NCBI RefSeq assembly: GCF_041381155.1
Contig: NC_091135.1
Coordinates: forward strand, 10,016,075-10,080,074
Source: Argopecten irradians
Taxonomy: Eukaryota > Mollusca > Bivalvia > Pectinida > Pectinidae
Direction: 5' to 3'
DNA length: 64,000 nucleotides
Numbering within the stretch: position 1 is the stretch's first letter; the number at the start of each line of letters is the position of its first letter. Both the position numbers and the translations under genes were made by a program. The notes under the pieces are model-generated. The model saw only the letters and a list, made by a program, of their open reading frames with translations, did no database searches and had not been told where the DNA came from. This document shows, one piece after another, positions 12,662 to 24,660 of the stretch.

Positions 12662-13518
12662 CAGTGTTTGATTCCTGCCTATATATTTGGGGCCAGAAAT
12701 TAGGCCCCATTCCCAAGTGTTTTCTTCACCTAATCTATGTCTAAATTTCCTTAAATCAGTGAGTTGACGGCGTATTTGTGTGACGAAAACTAAAAATTCC
12801 TGAATCCCAAGTTGAACGTCGTATGAGTTTAGTATCCATTCTTACGCTTGATTCTTAGAGAAGCATAATTGTCTATTTTTACCTTTTACAAAATTTCCAT
12901 AAATATGGAAGCGTATTAAGGCTCACATACGAAAGATATTTTTTAGGATAGCGAAATGTTTTATTTGGCGGCCGCCAGGATAATTTTTCTGGCGGAAGGA
13001 ATTATCTGGCGGCCGCCACTTAATTGATCTGGCGGCCGCCACTTAATTTATCTGGCGGCCGCCACTTAATTTCATTCTGGCGGCCGCCACTAATTTATGT
13101 GGCGGCCGTCCAGATAGTAGATAAATAAAGTGGCACGCCGCCCATGATAAATTATATGGCGGCCACTACTTAAATTTCTGGGCATATACTCTATCTGGCG
13201 GCTTTGACCATTAATTATATGGCGGCCGCCAGATAAATTATCTAGTGGCTGGCCGTCAGATAATTTAAGTGGTGGCGCCAGATATATTAAGTGGCGGCCG
13301 CCAGATAATTAAAGTGGCGGCCGCCAGTTAATTATATGGCGGGCCGCCGCAAATAAAACATTTTCGTTATCCTGAAAAATATGTTGTACGTGAGCTAATA
13401 CGCTTCCGTAGTAAACACCGTTTCAATTTTTCATTTCATCTTCTTTTATCACACAAAATTCCAATTTTCACCAGGTGGGGGCAATTTCCCAAAAATACCA
13501 GGAGTGATAAAAACACTG
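12662..13518. mobile_element. hAT-like foldback MITE with GGCGGCCGCC array, copy A only
   Basis: The element begins CAGTGTTTGATTCCTGCC and ends as the reverse complement of CAGTGTTTTTATCACTCC. Terminal CAGTGTTT is typical of hAT-type elements. The arms are long inverted repeats: an inner block with 'ggaagcgtattaaggctcac' at the left is matched by 'gagctaatacgcttcc' at the right. The centre (12967-13350) is an array of about a dozen GGCGGCCGCC palindromes spaced by AT-rich linkers. Copy B is empty here ('gacaagtatatcc' near 62540). A partial target duplication around 'caagt' is visible, blurred by sequence noise. There is no ORF. Confidence 0.75.
12967..13350. repeat. GGCGGCCGCC / linker tandem array
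   Basis: Repeats of about 22-26 bp consist of a 10-bp GC palindrome (contains GCGGCCGC) plus a linker such as 'acttaatttatct'. The linker orientation switches near the middle, so the whole array is itself an inverted repeat. It is strikingly GC- and CpG-rich in an AT-rich neighbourhood. Confidence 0.85.
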
Positions 13519-13719
13519 CAAGTATAATCCTAAATATGTGTTTTTGAAAGTTTGGTGTCACTAAAATCATTGGACGAGTAATCTTCTTATAAGACTATGT
13601 AGGATAATGTGACTTCCCGTATACTTGTGCGGCAGTTTGGCGCTCGACGCAGCGATGCGCATAGTGGATGTACAACAGTCGGACAAGGAATAATAATATT
13701 AAGAGTAACACTCGCACTA

Positions 13720-14300
13720 AAAAATAGTTATTTTAAAGTTGAAAATTATTGTGAAGAATTCGGTTGAAGTTATCAAGTCCCTTAACTTTTGCAATTATTG
13801 ACTGATTATGACCGCAGTTTCAAAGCTCCATCCGTGATTCTCATTGACTTTGAAGTAATAATTTAGTATACAAGGTTTGGTGGAAATCGGACAACTTAAG
13901 ATAGTAAAAGTTATCGAGTGGAAACCATGGGTTTATCTGTTTTGACGATTTTTAAAGTCAACGTAACTCTTGCCAAATTTTTGACGGGATGCTTGACCCA
14001 TTATGCCAAATCATTAGAGATATCATTGATATTAAGCAATATACTCCAAGATATTTGGTGTGAAATTTGACATATAAGTTTTCGCGAGCGGAAACTTAAT
14101 GGATTTTTTCTGTTTTGACGTGTTTTAAGTCCAGTAATCTCTTGCAAATATTGAACGGATATTGACCATGTATATGTGTAATGACATGTTTTTTCGAAGA
14201 CAGAACATACCAAATTTGGTTTGCAAGCGGACTATGAACTCTCAAATGTTATCGTACGGAAAAATCCTTTTACCCGGACGCCGCCGCGACGCAAACATTA
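13720..14300 (+). repeat. Three-unit ~165-bp tandem repeat, copy A (noisy)
   Basis: This is the counterpart of 62745-63240. Each unit carries the words 'gttatcgagtggaaacca', 'aactcttgcaaatattgac' and 'ccaaatttggt'. The block ends in a GC-rich 'cggacgccgcc' tail. Many inserted bases separate it from copy B. Confidence 0.7.
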
Positions 14301-14715
14301 TGTGTTACATTAACACCTCAGTCGATACCGTACATGTACATGGTCGCCTCTGTGTTGGCAGGCCCTGACATGAATCATACTTTCATTTGAAAACTCAATA
14401 TTTATATAAAATGTCACTCAATTAGAAAAGAACATTTGCTCTTATTATCATCGTCATGCAGACATATTGTCACACTGTTTGGACATGAAAGTATATAATA
14501 ATGTCTCCTCATCTTTTTAAACTGCCATGAAACTCAAAGAAACTTTCTAACGTAAAAGATTTCATGTTCTGCATCCTGCAACTTAGGTCCAGACATGCTT
14601 GTGAAACTTGCTGAGTCACGAAATGATACCTGAGATAATCGAAACAAGAAATATAGGCTTCTCCATGCGATATATTTATGTTTATATAATAAAAAAAGGG
14701 GAGACCACAACTCAC

Positions 14716-14812
14716 CAGTACTGAGTGTACTCCAAGATAGAGGGCGGCTGAGGCTGACCATGGCTACACCCACAACACTGCCGCGACGATTTTAGAGCCA
14801 GATTGTTTACAC
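14716..14812 (-). CDS. SGPP: SGPP exon 2, copy A (frame disrupted)
   Basis: This matches the clean 90-base exon at 63609-63698 but is 97 bases long through small insertions. The acceptor side (gttacag|gtgt) is recognisable, and the donor is preserved as GTGAG. In the clean copy the exon encodes the serine-arginine-histidine part of the third PAP2 phosphatase motif (SRLYLGVHSVL). Exon 1 lies upstream at 25203-25879 and exon 3 downstream at 8157-8834. Confidence 0.8.
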
Positions 14813-16599
14813 CTGTAACTTACCAAATACATTTTTGGGGGTTTTAAAGACCCTTGTTAACATAATATTATTCATTGAATATGACATTATTATAAATAAG
14901 TTAAAGTATTTGACATGTCAGAATTTTATCATAATATTGATCTTTTTGTACTTATATGTGACATTGTATATATATATTTGTATTGGATGACATTATTTCT
15001 GAATATTATTACATGTGTCTAATTATCTATAATAATCATTAATTGATATGACATAATTATTACAATGAGGTTCAAATAGGGCAGAAGAATTAGTATGGGA
15101 TGTAAATAATGCAACGTTATTCACAGATGATCAAGATATTTTAAAGGATCATTGCCTTTAAATTCCTGTTTTAAATTTAATGATTGTCATTATAAATAAT
15201 AGAGGTTTTGAGATTGAATACTTTAAATAACCCGGGCTCAGGGCTGAACCGCAGAGGAGTTTCTGAGTTGTCTCCCTCCCAGGTTATAGAGTGTATTTTT
15301 ACAGATGTTCTCTTAAATCCAGACTCCCTGTTACTTTATTTAGGATTTTGCAGTTATCTAACCTTCCTTGTTATACAAATGTGGTGGAGTGTTATTGACT
15401 TAAAATATTTAATCTCTTCCTTATAGGTGTACTCTTGTTTGACTATTGGGTTGATACTTATATCTCCTTCCTCTCAGCAGTGTATTACGGTGATTGCGTT
15501 CAATCGTAATTTAGTTAATACCGCATATGTTTTTGTGCTGCCTTATTGTCGTGCTGTTATAAGGGTTACATTGGCAAAAAAAACAGGTGTCGGGGGTAGG
15601 TCGGGCTGTTAGATTGGATCTTTATTTTTTATTGGTTTTTTTAGTGGGTGTTGTTTTCTCTCAATACTTGAAGTGGTCAGATACCTGAGTCTGTGAAATC
15701 CATTATCCTGTAGTTTTAGGTTTATTTTGCAGAAAAGTGGGATAAAGAGTCCGGGGTAAAAAAAATTAGAGTCAGGTAAACCCTAAAAATACAGATCTTT
15801 TTTTCTTTCTTTTTTTCTTCTTGGCCTTCTAGCAAGGTAATAGGACAGAATTTAATTTTGTAATACAAGTATTTTATTTATATTACATGTACTTTACATG
15901 TACAATGAAGATTCATTTACATTCCTGTAGACTATCTGGATCAAGAATGGGACAAGAGTTACTAGTTGATTTAGCGATTGCTCATTGAGTTTTGAAATTG
16001 GTTTTTTTTATGTTTTTAGACTCCGTCACATCATATCACATAATTTTTTGACAATGGTAACTTACAATGTATAGCATGTGATCATACGATGTATGTAAAT
16101 TGTGACATAGTAACACGAAGAGTGTGTAGGGGTGGTAGTAATTATAAGAGATTAATTATAATATTTTTTAGCGCTTTATTTTCATATTGTATAATCTTCC
16201 AAACTCTTGCGTTCTTCTTTATGTTTGCCACATTTTCCCTCAAATTCCAGAGTAGTAGTTAAAAAAAAACACTCTTTGTTTCAAGACATAATGAGATAGG
16301 TCTTTGTCTTATTTAGATATGATGTGCCTCGATGGGATATCTGGAGATTTGCTTGAGTAAAGGTTGTTAGTAGTGTATTACTCACATTGCTGGGTGATAT
16401 TGATCTTTACATTTCTGTGTTAACGGCCTGGTAGAAATGAGGGTCTTGGGTGAATGTATTTTTTATAGTCTCTATAATTCATAATAACCGCGCATGTTCT
16501 TGACTTGCCTCGGTATTAGTTACATTGGAAGTAGAAAGTGGACTAATTTCTGGCACTTATCTCTTGAAAAAGGTTCATTAACATTAATTATACTAAAAT

Positions 16600-17008
16600 T
16601 TTAAAGGATGCTCTCACCCCCGCCAAGCCGCACTGAGCATAAATGATATTCATAATTTGAACCATTAATGGTGCTTTAATCATGTATTCATATGTCTAAT
16701 TTCCAACTCAAAAAATAAATACAAAATAATTTATTATGCTTCTGGTGATTATGCATTCAGTACTTAATTCCAAATAGGAATTATAGTGCCACAGAAATGT
16801 TTTCGGGTTGCAATTAGTAACAGGGTTTTATTATCTTTGATCTTGGGAACGTAATAATTAGAGGCTGCAAACTTTTCTATTTGGTGGTGAATGGTGGTAA
16901 GAAAGTGTACCTTTTGTAACTGTAGAAAATATACAAATTTGGCTGCACATGTTTTTGATAGAGAAATAGAGAAATATTACCATTTGTCAGCAGTGGAGCT
17001 ACTTTAAG
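16600..17008 (-). mobile_element. MITE family M1, noisy copy
   Basis: This is an inverted orientation of M1. It begins 'ttaaaggatgctctcac', ends 'cagtggagctactttaa', and is 409 bp against about 365 for clean copies. The extra single bases indicate that the insertion-rich zone extends to about 17.0 kb. Confidence 0.75.
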
Positions 17009-18291
17009 GTCAAACTTGTGTGCTTAAAGGAACTTTTTAAAAGAAACAAAATTACAGGACAACATTGTGACGTCCTTGCCAAAATTTAAACACCACGTGT
17101 TTATGTTACATCTTTCCCAACTCGGGAACACGTTATGAAACTTCAGAGAACCATTACTATAACTATGTATATATGTATATACCTTTAACAAATTTGCATA
17201 TATATATATACATATTTAAGGCCATATAGTAATGTTGAACAGGATATCCTAGCTAAGAACTCAGTAGTGACAGCCTGTATATAAACATATATATACTTAT
17301 TTGGTCTCATCGTTACCATCCCCCCCCGCTCATCGGAATTTTGCATACCGTATTCCACCCAATAAGTGTCCAAGTCCATATAAGTAATACACCCCTTTTT
17401 GAGGCCGCCATTTCAATTGCCCAGGCATAAATAAAGACCAAAACTACACAAAACTGTATAGATTTGCAATAATTTCATCTTATTAGCACCTTTTCATTTT
17501 TTCAAGTTTTTAAAAACTCTGGGTGTTTATTGGGTCAAGTATGGTAATTAGTCACAGGTAGATAGGAATGTTTTTGCTAGCAGTGGCAAACATATCCTGA
17601 AACCTGAAGGATTTGTAGCACCTAACGCAAGGAACCTTCTGAGTTAAAGAATATATACAGTACAATTAATAGATTTATAATATATATATATATATATCAA
17701 GAAAAAAATATATCAACACGGCATTCCTTTTCGCTAACGTTTTCAGGCCTTTCAGGCCATCTTCAGGCGATTGTTTATTTACTTTAGCTTAGATATATAT
17801 GTATATGCTAGCTGTAACCAATTGATCCATAATCTGCAATTACCGGGTACTTTAAGCTGCTTTGAAGATTGAAATTTGAGACAAAACTGATTGGGTCCAT
17901 CAAAAACATCAAATACCGGTATGAAGTTAAAAGCGATGTGATACTAATTATACTGCATTTTCCATACCTTTGCCCTCAAAGACACAAATTGTTGTGATAG
18001 TATAATTAACCCTTCCCCTGCAGTTCTTTTTTTCCCATACCTTTAATTTGCTCCAAAAAAACCTGTCTCTATAGTGGATTTTAATTTGGCACTACTTTGT
18101 AACAGGAGAGGAGAAATTGTACTGATCACACTGAAGTTCAAACCTTGACAAGTCTTGGATTCTAGTACTAAGCATTTTAAATTTAAGCCAATTTAATAAA
18201 GCAATTTCATTTCAAAAACAAGTGCAATACCGCATATATATACATGTAATACATTGTTATCTACTATCAGTACATGTACAGAAACTGTATG

Positions 18292-18657
18292 TTAAAGATG
18301 CTCTACCGCCGACAGAGCATAAATGATATTCATCACTTGAACAGTAATTGGTGTTTAATTGTGTATATTTTTATATAATTAGCACAAAAAAAAAGTAATG
18401 CAATAATTTATTTTGCTTTTGGTGCATAAGCAATCAGTATTTCATTCCATATAGGATATAGTGACATGGAATTTTTTCGGGATGCAATTAATTATTTTTT
18501 ATATTTTTAACTTAAAGTAAAATTAGAAGCTCAAACTTTTCAATGGTGTTAATGGTGTAAAGTAAGTAACTTTTTTAACTGAAGAAAAGAACTTAATTTT
18601 CTGCTCATGTTTTTGATAGTGAAAAAATACCATTTATCAACAGTGGAGCATCTTTAA
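18292..18657 (-). mobile_element. MITE family M1, clean full-length copy
   Basis: It begins TTAAAGATGCTCTACCGCCGA and ends CAACAGTGGAGCATCTTTAA, with inverted ends of about 20 bp and a length of 366 bp. There is no ORF. It is the best reference copy for the family in the window. Confidence 0.85.
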
Positions 18658-20730
18658 ACAATTATTTAAAACTCTCAATGAACTCTGAGAAAAACAAATG
18701 AAGCCCTTAGAATAACAAGTTTCGAGATCTATAACAAAAATTTATGAAAGATGCAAGAAAATGCTCTCTTAAATTACAGAATAGCTTTCCTCTTCTATTA
18801 GATGAGCAAGGATATAAAATAACAAAAATGTACAGTGTAAATAGGCACCTGAAGTAGCTAATTAAATTTACTAGTTAAAGACTTCACAACATTGAAGTGC
18901 ACAAATGTAAAGGCCAGTGACCTGATCAACATTGAGTACTGAGTACTGCCGGGTGTACACATAGTACTCATCATATACCTGTGTGACTGGAATCAGATAA
19001 CAATACAATGCCTTTGCAGAACTTATCAAAGTCTTCCAATGGATCAATGGTGTAGAGCAATTATGTAATTAGAACTTAATCTCTTTAGCTAAATAGGTGT
19101 ACCGTAAACTTTTATCTTATTTATATAATATGCAGTACAAGAGCTGACCAATGTTTAATAAGGTCTCAGAGGGGCTAATTGAATCAAAATTAGGTTCAGT
19201 GTTTTTTTTCAGTTAATTTACATGTGTATACATGTACTGTTTATTATTCAGAATTGTTTCCCATTGTGTTAATCAAATTTATTGACATTAAAATTACAAT
19301 GTGGATGTGTATAATAATGTTTGTGTCTTGATAAAGCTAACAAACATCAAAGTATCTGAAAGATGTGGAGTGACAAAATATTATTTTATTTGTGCTCACA
19401 GTTGGTGCACTTCTGATACAGACACATGTATGTATGATCTATATGTTGATATACGTGTAGACTATATACTATATACACCTGGTACACAAGTAAAAAGACC
19501 AATACCAGGTCTGTTTGGTCATAGGTACCTGGCTCGTTTAAAAAAAAAAAAAAACATGTTGTAAACCTAATATAACATATATTATGTATTACAATGTCTC
19601 ATATTTTTTTTAAATGCGCCAGGAACCTATGCATGGTTTGATACATGAGTAGGCCAACTGTCCCATGTGTGTTTAACCTTCTGGTAATTGGCCAGGTAAA
19701 GGTATAACAATCTATAAGTATAATACACAGTCTGTAACCTATGTCAATGTCTCAACATGATATTTCTATACACGATCATGCAACCCTGTCTACAAAGAAA
19801 AGAAGGTCTTTATTATAGCAAGTGGTCTATACAGGTCAAACTTTGGACCCCAGTGAGTCTTACCAAGCAAGTGGTCATTATATAGTATACAGGCAGGTTT
19901 TACTGTAAATATTTGCAGTCCATCAATTTTAAATTTTTAGCATCTTTCCAACTAATTGGCATCACTTGACTACTATCATTTTGATTCATTAAAATGGTGT
20001 AAAGAAAAGCAAAATTGGGCATGAAATTTTTATGTTCAGTATGGATGCTCATAAGTTTTACAATATATCAACATGAGTGATCACAATTAAAAGTAAAATT
20101 ATAAGCAGTACAATTATTAATTTACATGTGATTATTGCCTATTTTTTTATATATAGTTTTAATCATTGTCTTTCAAAAAAAAACAAAAACTTTTTGAACT
20201 TTGTTCAAAGATTACAGAGTGATGGCCAGCTTTATTTCCTAAGTTAAAGCCACAAAGTTCACCACAATGTACCATTACTCAATTATTTGATGTACATCAA
20301 AGAACCAAATTAACTGTTCTTTGTTATCGCATAAAGAGCCTTCATTTAGCTTAATGATGACATAGTCCAGGGGTGGATATTATGTCTGTGAGAGTATTCC
20401 CTGCAATGTCAAGGATGAAATGCAAAATGAAAATATGATCACCATCTAATGTATTTATTTTATTTGTCCTACATATTGATAAATTTGATACAAGACTTAA
20501 TTGTCTACCGCAAATGGTAATTATTTTAAATTATGCGCCTCCTTCATTTTCATAGTTTTCGAAAGCCTTATTGTGTCAAATATGGTATCTGAACCAGGAA
20601 GCTGTGACAGAAATAGAAGGGGCAGGCTCTTGTTTAAATATCCGCATCAGATCCTAAGGTACACAAACTTACCTGTGGTGTAAAACAGTCATGACAGAGC
20701 CTTCATTTAGGTTAATAATGATATTTGTAT

Positions 20731-23700
20731 GCGTGTAGTGTGACAGATGTTTAGTGAGACATGGTGTGAATAAGACAGTTGTGTACAGTTAATTGATTAA
20801 ATTTGTGTAGTGAGACAGGTGTGTAGTGAGACAGGTGTGTATTGTGACAGGTGTGTAGTTTGACAGGTGTGTAGTGTGTCAGGTGTGTAGTGAGACAGGT
20901 GTGTGTGACAGAAGGTAGAAGTGTGTGACAAGTGTTGTAGTGTGACAGGTGTGTGTAGTGAGACATGGTAATAAGACAGTTGTGTACAGACAATGATAGT
21001 GGATTGCAGGTGTGTAGTGAGACAGGTGTGTAGTGTGACAGGTGTGTAGTGAGACAGGTGTGTGTAGTGTGACAGTTGTGTAGTTAGTGAAGAACAGGTG
21101 TGTAGTGAAGCAGGTGTGTAGTGAGACAGGTGTGTAGTGTGACAGGTGTGTAGTGTGACAGGTGTGTAGTGACAGATGAGACAGGTGTGTAGTGTGACAG
21201 TGTGTAGTAGTGAGACAGTGTGTAGTGTGACAGTGACAGGTGTGTAGTGAGACAGGTGTGTAGTGTGACAGGTGTGTAGTGTGAACACAGTGTGTAGTGT
21301 GACAGTGTGTAGTGAGACAGGTGTGTAGTGTGACAGGTGTGTAGTGTGACAGTGTGTAGTGTGTGTAGTGAAACAGGTGTGTGTGTGACAGGTGTGTAGT
21401 GAGACAGGTGTGTAGTGAGACAGGTGTGTAGTGTGACAGTGTGTAGTGTGACAGGTGTGTAGTGTGACAGTGTGTAGTGTGACAGGTGTGTAGTGTGTAG
21501 TGACAGGTGTGTAGTGAGACAGGTGTGTAGTGTGACAGTGTGTAGTGTGTAGTGTGTAGTGTGTAGTGTGACAGGTGTGTAGTGAGACAGTGTGTGTAGT
21601 GAGACAGTGTGTGTGTAGTGAGACAGGTGTGTAGTGAGTGACAGGTGTGTAGTGAGACAGGTAGTGTGACAGATGTGTGTGTAGACAGGTGTGTAGTGAG
21701 ACAGTGTGTGTAGTGAGACAGGTGTGTAGTGAGACAGGTGTGTAGTGAGACAGGTGTGTAGTGAGACAGGTGTGTGTGTGTAGTGTGACAGGTGTGTGTA
21801 GTGAAACAGTGTGTGTAGTGAGACAGTGTGTAGTGACAGGTGTGTAGTGTGAGACAGGTGTGTAGTGAGACAGTGTGTAGTGTGAGACAGGTGTGTGTAG
21901 TGACACAGTGTGTGTAGTGTGAGACAGTGTGTGTAGTGAGACAGTGTGTAGTGACAGGTGTGTAGTGAAACAGGTGTGTAGTGTGACAGGTGTGTAGTGT
22001 GACAGTGTGTAGTGAGACAGTGTGTAGTGAGACAGGTGTGTAGTGTGAGACAGGTGTGTAGTGTGTAGTGAGACAGTGTGTAGTGTGAGACAGTGTGTAG
22101 TGAGACAGGTGTGTAGTGAGACAGGTGTGTGTGAGTGACAGTGTGTGTAGTGAGACAGTGTGTAGTGTGACAGATGTGTAGTGAGACAGGTGTGTAGTGA
22201 GACAGTGTGTAGTGAGACAGGTGTGTAGTGAGAGTGTGTGTGTAGTGTGTGTGTAGTGAGACAGTGTGTGTAGTGTGAGACAGGTGTGTAGTGAGACAGG
22301 TGTGTAGTGAGACAGGTGTGTAGTGAGAGACAGGTGTGTAGTGAGACAGGTGTGTAGTGAGACACAGTGTGTGTAGTGAGACAGGTGTGTAGTGAGACAG
22401 GTGTGTAGTGAGACAGTGTGTGTAGTGAGACAGGTGTGTAGTGAGACAGGTGTGTAGTGTGAGACAGGTGTGTAGTGTGAGACAGGTGTAGTAGTGAGAC
22501 AGGTGTGTAGTGAGACAGGTGTGTAGTGAGACAGGTGTAGTGAGACAGGTGTGTAGTGAGACAGTGTGTGTGAGACAGTGTGTAGTGGTGCATAGAGACA
22601 GGTGTGTAGTGTGACAGGTGTGTATTGAGACAGGTGTGTAGTGAGACAGGTGTGTAGTGTGACAGGTGTGTAGTGAGACAGGTGTGTAGTGAGATAGGTG
22701 TGTAGTGAGACAGTGTGTAGTGAGACAGATGTGTAGTGTGACAGGTGTGTAGTGTGTGACAGTGTGTGTAGTGAGACAGTGTGTAGTGAGACAGGTGTGT
22801 GTGTAAGATAGGTGTGTGTAGTGAGACAGGTGTGTAGTGTGTAGGTGTGTAGTGAGACAGGTGTGTAGTAGACAGGTGTGTAGTGAGATAGGTAGTGAAA
22901 CAGTGTGTGAGTGATAGTGTGTAGTGAGACAGGTGTGTAGTGAGACAGTGTGTGTAGTGTGACAGGTGTGTAGTGAGACAGGTGTGTAGTGAGACAGTGT
23001 GTAGTGAGACAGTGTGTAGTGAGTGTGTGTAGTGAGACAGGTGTGTAGTGAGACAGTGTGTGTGTAGTGAGACAGTGTGTGTAGTGAGACAGGTGTGTAG
23101 TGAGACAGTGTGTGTGTGTAGTGAGACAGGTGTGTGAGTGTAGACAGGTGTGTAGTGTGGTGACAGTGTAGTGAGACCAGGTGTGTAGTGACAGGTGTGT
23201 AGTGAAACAGGTGTGTAGTAGAGCAGGTGTGTAGTGAGACAGTGTAGGGAGACATCGTAGTAAGACAGTTATGTAGTTAGAGAGTGAAGTGGAACAGGTG
23301 TGTAGTGGAGAAGGTGTGTAGTGAGACAGTATATAGTGAGACAGGTGTGTAGTGAGACAGTGTAGTGAGACAGATGGATAGTGATATAGGTATGTAGTGA
23401 AACAGATGTGTAGTGTGTCAGGTATGTAGTGTGACAGTGTGTAGTAGTGTGTCAGGTGTGTAGTGAGACAGATGTGTAGTGTGTCAGGTATGTAGTGTGA
23501 CAGGTATGTAGTGTGACAGTGTGTAGTGTAACAGGTGTGTAGTGAGACAGGTGTGTAGTGTGTCAGGTATGTAGTGTGACAGGTGTGTAGTGAAACAGGT
23601 GGGTAGTGAGACAGGTGTGTAGTGAGACAATGTGTGTAGCAAGACAGATGGATAATGATATAGGTGTGTAGTGAAACAGGTGTGTAGTGAGACAGGTGTG

Positions 23701-24660
23701 TAGTGAGACAATTTGTGTAGCAAGACAGATGGATAGTGATATAGGTATGTAGTGAGACAGGTGTGTAGTGTGTCAGGTATGAAGTGTGACAGGTGTGTAG
23801 TGTGTCAGGTGTGTGTAGTGAGACAGATGTGTAGTGTGTCAGGTATGTAGTGTGACAGGTATGTAGTGTGACAGGTGTGTAGTGTGACAGGTGTGTAGTG
23901 AGATAGGTGTGTAGTGTGTCAGGTATGTAGTGTGACAGGTGTGTAGTGAAACAGGTGTGTAGTGAGACAGGTGTGTAGTGAGACAATGTGTGTAGCAAGA
24001 CAGATGGATAATGATATAGGTGTGTAGTGAGACAGGTGTGTAGTGAGACAGGTGTGTAGTGAGGCAATTTGTGTAGCAAGACAGATGGATAGTGATATAG
24101 GTATGTAGTGAGACAGGTGTGTAGTGTGTCAGGTATGTAGTGTGACAGGTGTGTAGTGAGACATTGTGTGTAGCAAGACAGATGGATAGTGATATTGGTG
24201 TGTAGTGAAACAGGTGTGTAGTGTGTCAGGTATGTAGTGTGACAGGTGTGTAGTGTGTCAGGTGTGTAGTGAGACAGGTGTGTAGTGTGTCAGGTGTGTA
24301 GTGAGACAGGTGTGTAGTGAGACAGGTGTGTAGTGAGACAGTGTGTGTAGTGAGACAGGTGTGTAGTGAGACAGTGTGTAGTGAGACAGTTTGTGTGGTG
24401 AGACAGTGTAGTGAATCAGTGTGTGTGGTGAGACAGTGTGTGGTGAGACAGTGTGTAGTGAGACAGTTTGTGTGGTGAGACAGTGTGTAGTGAAACAGTT
24501 TGTGTGGTGAGACAGTGTGTAGTGAGACAGTTTGTGTGGTGAGACAGTGTGTAGTGAGACAGTTTGTGTGGAGAGACAGTGTGTAGTGAGACAGGTGTGT
24601 AGTAAATGTCCTATGAAACAGGTTTGTTTAGAGTACATGTTGTAGTGAGACATGTGTGTA
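20731..24660 (+). repeat. 3.9-kb minisatellite, 16-bp unit GTGTGTAGTGAGACAG
   Basis: Roughly 240 units of GTGTGTAGTGAGACAG, with GTGTGTAGTGTGACAG as a frequent variant. The 23400-24250 part has higher-order blocks mixing 'gtgtcaggtatgtag', 'gcaagacagatggatag' and 'gatataggtatgtag' units. The 24370-24600 part is a 32-bp alternation with 'tttgtgtggtgagaca'. The middle (21.4-23.2 kb) shows many small unit truncations. As 16 is not a multiple of 3, the complement reads as a 16-residue periodic peptide (HTCLTTHLSHYTPVSL) without stops. Those long frames are by-products of the repeat. The array lies in SGPP intron 1. Confidence 0.96.

Larger units (their letters stand above)
1..15165. repeat. Copy A of a large direct duplication (partner 52722-64000)
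   Basis: Position 1 aligns with 52722, and the alignment can be followed by eye to about 15165, which pairs with the window end at 64000. The first 2.7 kb differs from the partner by about 1 percent. Most of the rest differs by frequent small insertions. Copy A also holds blocks absent from B, at about 5395-7010, 9546-9893 and 12662-13518. The offset falls from 52.7 kb at the left to 48.8 kb at the right because of these extra bases. Both copies run off the window (A to the left, B to the right), so the full unit is larger than what is seen. Confidence 0.93.
14813..20730. other. SGPP intron 1, 3' part: AT-rich, repeats, no gene
   Basis: This contains dinucleotide (AT) runs, a noisy M1 MITE (16600-17008) and a clean one (18292-18657). 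A fragment at about 19790-19910 resembles the 'tctatagcaagtggtc..caggttttactgtaa' repeat that also appears at 44590-44670. ORFs of 60-90 codons occur but show no recognisable protein. The sequence to about 17 kb still carries the insertion-rich texture of copy A; by 18.3 kb it is clean. Confidence 0.6.

Noticed and set aside
20797-24079. Overlapping minus-strand frames of 598, 723 and 1066 codons
   Set aside because: They are register by-products of a 16-bp minisatellite whose complement lacks stop codons. There is no start context, no domain and only periodic His/Thr/Ser peptide.
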